64,000 nucleotides of DNA from Tolypeutes matacus (taxonomy: Eukaryota; Chordata; Mammalia; Cingulata; Chlamyphoridae): NCBI GenBank assembly GCA_026826555.1, contig JAKSZT010054335.1:7875728-7939727 (forward strand), written 5' to 3'. Position 1 is the first letter of the stretch, and each line of letters opens with the position of its first letter. Positions 58,680 to 64,000 of this stretch are shown in pieces. A program made the position numbers and the translations under genes. The notes under the pieces were generated by a model. The model saw only the letters and a list, made by a program, of their open reading frames with translations. It made no database searches and was not told the origin of the DNA.

Positions 58680-59262
58680 GCACCGACGGCAGCCTGAGCC
58701 TGCAGCCGGGTGGGCGGCCGATGCCAGCCTGAGCCTGCNNNNNNNNNNTGCAGCCGTGTGGCCTGAGCCTGCAGCCGGGTGGGCGGCCGTGTGGCGTCAG
58801 CCTGCAGCCGGGTGGGCGGCCGTGTGGCCTGAGCCTGCAGCCGGGTGGGCAGCCCGACGGCAGCCTGAGCCTGCAGCCGGGTGGGTGGCCCGATGCCAGC
58901 CTGAGCCTGCAGCCGGGTGGGCGGCCGTGTGGCCTGAGCCTGCAGCTGGGTGGGCGGCCGTGTGGCCTGAGCCTGCCGCCGGGTGGGCGGCCCGATGCCA
59001 GCCTGAGCCTACAGCCGGGTGGGCGGCCCGATGCCAGCCTGAGCCTACAGCTGGGTGGGCGGCCGTGTGGCCTGAGCCTGCAGCCGGGTGGGCGGCCGAT
59101 GCCAGCCTGAGCCTGCAGCCGGGTGGGCGGCCGTGTGGCCTGAGCCTGCAGCCAGGTGGGCAGCCTGACGGCAGCCTGAGCCTGCAGCCAGGTGGGCAGC
59201 CGTGTGGCCTCAGCCTGCAGCCGGGTGGGCGGCCGTGTGGCCGGCCGACGGCAGCCTGTCCT
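58680..59262. repeat. GC-rich minisatellite, 33-36-bp unit (10-base gap)
   Basis: The unit GAGCCTGCAGCCGGGTGGGC followed by GGCCGTGTGGCCT is 33 bp. Longer variants end CGATGCCAGCCT or CGACGGCAGCCT. Around sixteen copies are visible, with Ns at 58739-58748. The long open frames across it are artefacts of periodicity. Confidence 0.93.
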
Positions 59263-59725
59263 CACAGGCTCTCTGCTGCCGCTCGGCACAGCGCTGCCCG
59301 CTCCACGCCAAGGGGGCTTCTCGGCGGCCACCTGCGTAGAGAGGGGTCTGCGGCCTGGTCCCGGCCAGCCCGCCCCGTCTCGGCCCGCGCAGCTCCCTGG
59401 GAAGGAGGCGGCTCCCCCTGGGACATTCTCCACCGCCACGGGCACTGCCCACCGAGGCTCAGGCCCCCTCAGCGGCGCCTGCCGCTCCTCCTCCAGCACA
59501 TTTTGGAAGCGGGCTCTGAGGACATCTTGTTAAAAAGGGTCCCGACCAATAAAATTGTCCTAAGAGCCGAGGGCCTGGCTGGGCCGGCAAGCAGTGATGT
59601 TTGACTCAAGACAAATTTGGCCGGGGCTGCCTGGAGAGCGCCTGTCGATTCCCAGGCAGCAGTCATGAAAGGCTCTGTGAGCGGAAGAGCTGAATGGTTC
59701 CTCAGGGGCAGGGGACAGGAATTAC
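59263..59725. other. Unique sequence between minisatellite and candidate first exon
   Basis: It holds an ATTGGT (minus-strand orientation) at about 59547 and a TGACTCA-like TTTGACTCAAG at about 59600. No gene was recognised. Confidence 0.35.
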
Positions 59726-59875
59726 CTCATCAGCCAGTGACCGTCCCTCGACCCTAAGGGAAATAAACCTGGAGCCATTACCGACCACACCATGAAATGC
59801 TGTGGCAATGGGCAATAGAGAGAATTTCACATGATGTTTGAGGAAAAGAGAAGAGCAAAATCTTTCCACTTTATA
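59726..59875 (-). promoter_or_regulatory. Candidate promoter and first exon of MOBP (speculative)
   Basis: In unique sequence the minus strand shows TATAAA at 59870-59875. About 145 nt further on is a donor-like GATGAG|GTAATT (59726/59725). A first exon would run from roughly 59845 to 59726. Position and strand suit a MOBP first exon splicing to 40718. There is no direct evidence of transcription, and such a TATA-donor pair can occur by chance. Confidence 0.25.
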
Positions 59876-60061
59876 AAAAGAAATCCCAAATGAAACCCCA
59901 TCCTTGGTCAAGCCAATATATTAATATTTGTAATAAGCAGAAGCGAGGAGTCTCCTGGGTGGGTGTGTCAGGCTGCCACCCAGTATGCCAGGGACCCACG
60001 ATAGAGAGCAGGCTGGAGGGGGGGGGCCAACAAGGGGGCCGCGAGCTTCTCCAGTGGTTGC

Positions 60062-60108
60062 TGTACATGGGAGGCAGGCGCTCAACCACCGGGCCACACC
60101 CGCTTCCC
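60062..60108 (-). mobile_element. DAS SINE head fragment
   Basis: GGGAGGCAGGCGCTCAACCA and CCACACCCGCTTCCCC form the tRNA-derived head only, without body or tail. Confidence 0.7.
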
Positions 60109-60700
60109 CTCCACTGGTGTTTTCAAGCTGCGTTTTCTTGGTTCAGCACTAGCCCAGCTCCTGCTTTAATAGTTTTCGGCGTTCTGCGGGAAACGGCTCT
60201 GCGCCTGCTGCTAGCTGTTCAGACTCTGCGGGGTGTGCCCTGAGCACCTGACAAGGTCATTTGGGCGACCCGGCTCCACCCTCCCTTGCGTTTTCGCCTT
60301 CAGGCCCTTTCCCTGGTGCCTCTGGCAGGAAGAATCTGCAGCACAGCTCTCAGCTGGGCTCAGCCCTGAGGCTCCGGCAGGAGGGAAGGGAAGTCAACAT
60401 GGAACCACCTCCCTGTGGGTTGCTTCTCCAGAGTTTTCACACCTCTCCACCATCCACCTGCTTCTGCTGACCCCTCTGAGTCCTCAGGCGCCTGCTTTTT
60501 GTATTTTGTCTGGAGATTTTAACTGTGATCAGTGGAAGAGATAAACCGCAGTGGCCATTTAAGCCACTAGAGCAGAAGCAGAACTGATGGAGCATGTCCC
60601 CCTCTACCGGCTCTTACCACTTTCTCAGTGGCTATTACCCTTGAGCTACGACGGCCATCCTCATCTCACGGAGCAGTGATGTTGAATGGGACTTTTACTC
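60109..60700. other. 5' flank, nothing recognised
   Basis: This is unique sequence with a 103-codon open frame and no recognised product. Confidence 0.4.
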
Positions 60701-61785
60701 TCTTTCCATGTAATGCAAGGATCTTAAGACCTTGATTCCATTTATTCGCCCAGACTAGCAGGTTATCTGATGTTGTTTTTTTCGTTCATATGCACTTGTT
60801 GTTTTGTATTTATACAGGCGGCGTTATTTTAGACTTACAGGCATACTTACCGCTTTTACTGCTTGTCATTTTTTCCTGCATCTCTAGCCTTCTCACTGGG
60901 ATTATTTTCCTTCTACCCTTTAATCATTTAATGCAGATCTGGTGGTGACAAGTTCTCTAAGATTTTGTTTGTCTGAAAGTGCCTTTATTTCCCCCTTTCT
61001 TCTTGAAGAATATTTTTGCTGAGAATAGAATTCTAGGCTGACGGTTCTCCAGGGCTTTGCAGGCACCTCTCCTTAGTCTTTTGGTTTTCATTGTTACCAT
61101 CGGGAAGTCAGCCTTCATTACAATTATGTTGGTTTGTTTTTTTTTAAGAATCTGTCCTTATAACTTTGACTGCTTTCAAATATTTATTTTTTCTTATGTT
61201 CTTTCTCCTTTCCTTCTGGGACTCTGAATTACTGTATGCTAGACTTTCTTGCTATTTCCTCTAGTCTCTTTTGTGTATTTCATTCTTTTTTTCACTCTGT
61301 GCTACATTCTGGATATTTTCTTCCAAGTAGTTTTTTAGTTTACTAATTTTCTCTTCAAATGTGTCTAATCTGATCATATATTCACCCATTTAACTTGCAT
61401 GAATTTACTTTTTTTTTTTTTTAATTTTACCGGGAGGTCCCGGGGATCGAACCCAGGTCCCTCCATATGGCAGACGGACGCCCAGCCATTTGAGCCACAT
61501 CCACCCCCCGCATGATTTTACTTTTAAATTTTAAAATTTCTATTGGGTTTTCTTTTTTTTCCAAAAATCTCAGGTGAGGTTTTATAGTTTTCATTTAACT
61601 GTCAAATTATCAATCTTGCCTTTTATCTCCTTGTATAGTTATTTTGAAATCAGTGTTACATAATTCTAATATTTGGGATCCTTTTATGTTTTTGCTTCTG
61701 TTCTATATACTTTTTTTCTGGTACTTCTCATTTATGTTGTCTATTCATGTGATTATTTCTGATTGTGTGCAGGGCATTTTCAAAA
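60701..61785 (-). mobile_element. Old L1M-type 5' region, reverse orientation, split by a SINE
   Basis: GAATAGAATTCTAGGCTGAC, CTTCTGGGACTCTGAATTAC and TTCATTCTTTTTTTCACTCT are familiar from reverse-strand L1M/L1ME. A SINE interrupts it at 61411-61508. Confidence 0.65.
61411..61508 (-). mobile_element. DAS SINE, short monomeric copy
   Basis: T tail, then TTACCGGGAGGTCCCGGGGA and TCGAACCCAGG to TTTGAGCCACATCCACCCC. The target-site duplication is GCATGAATTTACTTTT before and GCATGATTTTACTTTT after. Confidence 0.9.
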
Positions 61786-61789
61786 CAGA

Positions 61790-62310
61790 TAAACTGATGA
61801 AGTGGTCAATTCAACAAGAAGGCATAACAATTATAAATTACATGCACCAAATAGCAGAGCCCCAAAATACATGAAACAAATATTGACAGGTTTGCAGGGA
61901 AAAACAGATGATTCTACATTAATAGAAACTATCAATATGACACTTTTGATAACGGATAAAACATCTAGGCAGAAGATCAATAAGGAAAGAGAAGGCTTGA
62001 ATGATACTAGAAACCAACTATACTTAACAGACATATATAGAACATTTCACCCAAAAGCAGCAGAATATACAGTCTTGTCTAGTGCACATGTATCATTCTC
62101 CAGGAGAGACTATGTGTTAGGTCACAAAACAAGTCTCAATAAATTCAAAAATACTGAAATGATATAATGTATCTTCTCTGACCACAAGGAGTGAAGCTAT
62201 AAGTCAATAACAGAAGGAGAACTGGAAACTTCAGAATACGTAGAAATTTAACCAAAATAACCAAAGCAGCTTCCAATTAAGAAAGGTGACTTTGCAAAGT
62301 TAAAAATAAG
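61790..62310 (+). mobile_element. L1 ORF2 endonuclease-domain fragment
   Basis: The translated plus strand gives YMKQILTG and DIYRTFHPKAAEYTVLSSAH, aligning with [18 protein letters not shown] of the full-length L1. Frames are broken. Confidence 0.8.
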
Positions 62311-62744
62311 AGAAAGGTCTACCTGCCCCTTCATTCTGAGCGGTCGGCACACCTGCTAGGGCGCCCCAGGCTGAAGCCACCAGCTTGCTGGCCACACTCG
62401 CCTACATCTCATCTGCCCCCCCCCCCCCCCCCGTTTGCCCCTTGCTGGCCCTTACGCAGCATTCTGATGCCGTGTGCATCATTCATCCTTGTGGCCTGAG
62501 TAATATTTGATTTTATCTTGTGAGTCTACTGTTTTATCATTAAATAAGATATGTTCACACCAATTTTCTTGAAGTTTTCTTTGATCAAGTTAAGATAGTC
62601 TCTTAATTCTCCTTCTCTGGGAGAGAGTATCTGGTGTTTTCCCTTTTCATTGTAGAGTTGTGCTTCGTGCTAAGCGGTGAAGAAGTAAGCTCTGGGCCTA
62701 ACAGTCGTCTGCCTGGACCTAAGAATGGCAGGGCCTGGCACGGA
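62311..62744. other. 5' flank, with a run of 17 C
   Basis: A homopolymer of C lies at 62416-62432; otherwise nothing was recognised. Confidence 0.5.
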
Positions 62745-62965
62745 AGCTCGGCGGCAGCACTGCTACGAGGTGCAAGTGCGTTAATTCACTCGAACCTCCG
62801 AACAAGCCCGTGATGTGGTACGAGGATGTGCTTCTCTGATTTACAGATGAAGAGACCCGGGCACGACCTCGGCACTGAAGGCAGAGCCTGGCTTGACACC
62901 TGCCTCTCGGCTCCTGTCGCTGAAAGAGCCACGTTTGCAGCTGCCACTCCTGGCATTTTAACTTT
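62745..62965 (-). mobile_element. MIR SINE remnant
   Basis: TTCACTCGAACCTCCGAACA, GATTTACAGATGAAGAGACC and GGCAGAGCCTGGCTTGACAC give the MIR order in reverse orientation. Confidence 0.6.
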
Positions 62966-63925
62966 CACGCCACCTGCTTCCTCCCTGCACACCGGGGGAC
63001 TCTCGGCCCTATAATCCGTCCTCGGAGTGCGTTCCTTCGCTAGTGCTGGCTGTCCACTAGTGTGGAGCTGGGGGCCAAAGCGAGGCGCGGAGCCAAGTCC
63101 CCGGCCTCAGAGAGGCAGCCCGCAGCCCAGTGCTCGGTCAGGTGGAGGGAGAGCCCCGAGCGGGGAGGGCTCAGACAGCTTCCTGGGGGACTTCCAAGGA
63201 GAGCCTGAAGGAAGGAGCAGGACACGCTCAGGCTCCCAGCTCCAGGCCTGCCTCTGGAGCCCTGCCCAGGCTTGGCGGGAATCAGACGCGTGGGATGGAC
63301 GAGGGGACCGTCGAGGCGCCCAGTCAGAGGAGCTCACATGCGTTCGTAAGAAAGAAAGAGAACAAATGTTATCTGGTCACTCGGTTTATTATGAGTTTTG
63401 AGAAACATCCTCTTCCTGAAAATAAGATAAACAGATGGTGCATGCAGTGTGGGGTAAATGGCACGGATGTGTAACATTCGTTATGCCTGAACACCTGAAG
63501 ATAAATAAACGTGTATCCAGTCCCAGTGATCCCTGCTAGAGCCCATAAGTCCTCACGCTGAGACTAAAGACTTGGTCTCATGGAACCTGTAATTGGGAAA
63601 AATAAACACAGAGGCAGGGCCAGCACGTGGGCATGCAGATGAGTCTGTCTGTCTCAGCAGGCACAGATAAGGAGCCCAGGCCTTCCACATTCTAAGCACA
63701 AATGCCACCAGTGTCTGTACAGACTGGAGCAAGGCCCACTCATAAAACGAGACCCTCATCCCGTCACACATTCCTAACATTTTCTGTTATTAAACTGCAG
63801 TCATTGGTTTACAAAAACAAACACAAGGCCCCAAACCAAGATCCACTTCCTTGATCCTTTGGTTAAGTGAAATCAGAGGCTTTGTTTCATGGTGAAGGCC
63901 ATACTATGGGCAGTATTTTCATTTG
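62966..63925. other. 5' flank, nothing recognised
   Basis: This is unique sequence with short open frames only. Confidence 0.4.
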
Positions 63926-63926
63926 A

Positions 63927-64000
63927 ATTTTTTTTTTTTTTTTTTTTTTTGTTTTTTGTTTTTTTGTTTTTTTACCGGGAGGTACCGGGGATCGAACCCC
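63927..64000 (-). mobile_element. DAS SINE, cut by the window end
   Basis: A long T-rich tail is followed by TTACCGGGAGGTACCGGGGA and TCGAACCCC, the start of the tRNA-derived part in reverse orientation. Confidence 0.88.

Noticed and set aside
58648..59604. 282-283-codon open frames over the 59-kb minisatellite as a repeat protein
   Set aside because: The unit length (33 or 36) preserves frame, so openness follows from periodicity. There is no start context, splice structure or conserved domain.
1..64000. RPSA or MYRIP exons, the expected human neighbours of MOBP
   Set aside because: No sequence resembling either was recognised; both probably lie outside the window.
1..64000. Operon, defence system, integron or other undescribed multi-gene system
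   Set aside because: The window is mammalian intron and flank, one gene and repeats. Apart from the decayed L1 reading frames, the remaining open frames show no recognised domain and fit chance or repeat composition.

Overview
The window is vertebrate nuclear DNA from a placental mammal, almost certainly a xenarthran and most likely an armadillo (Dasypus). The main evidence is a family of tRNA-derived SINEs (head GTGGCTCAAGCGGTTGAG, B-box region GGTTCGATCCC, monomeric and dimeric forms) that I recognise as the armadillo DAS SINEs. They lie among L1, L2, MIR and LTR-like repeats. There are no operons, ribosome binding sites or other prokaryotic features.

One protein-coding gene is supported: MOBP, myelin-associated oligodendrocyte basic protein, on the minus strand. 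Its first coding exon is at 14978-15187. The Pro/Arg-rich exon is at 14441-14730, with its stop at 14475-14477. A separate terminal exon at 4530-4569 carries the basic tail of the 81-residue isoform. A 79-nt exon with good splice sites at 40640-40718 is a probable 5'-untranslated exon. A TATA-plus-donor arrangement at 59726-59875 is a speculative first exon. Exon choice gives 153 residues (Pro/Arg exon included), 81 residues (exon skipped) or 69 residues (intron retained).

Layout from left to right: 1-4529 is 3' flank or possible 3' UTR with an L2 and a SINE. 4570-14440 is an intron holding an old L1, an MIR and a G-rich block with a 400-base gap. 14441-15187 holds the two main coding exons. 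15188-40639 is a large intron holding a full-length but inactivated L1 (18256-24473, with target-site duplications), older L1, L2 and SINE copies, and two CpG-rich stretches. 40719-64000 is upstream intron or 5' flank. It holds more repeats, an LTR-like element carrying a SINE with a 17-bp tandem expansion (45.9-46.7 kb), a TG-rich block (53.6-54.1 kb) and a 33-bp minisatellite (58.7-59.3 kb).

I see no evidence for a new multi-gene system. The most distinctive items are the MOBP exon architecture, including an inferred upstream ORF that ends one base before the MOBP start codon, and the SINE-born minisatellite with about nineteen CACGTG sites.
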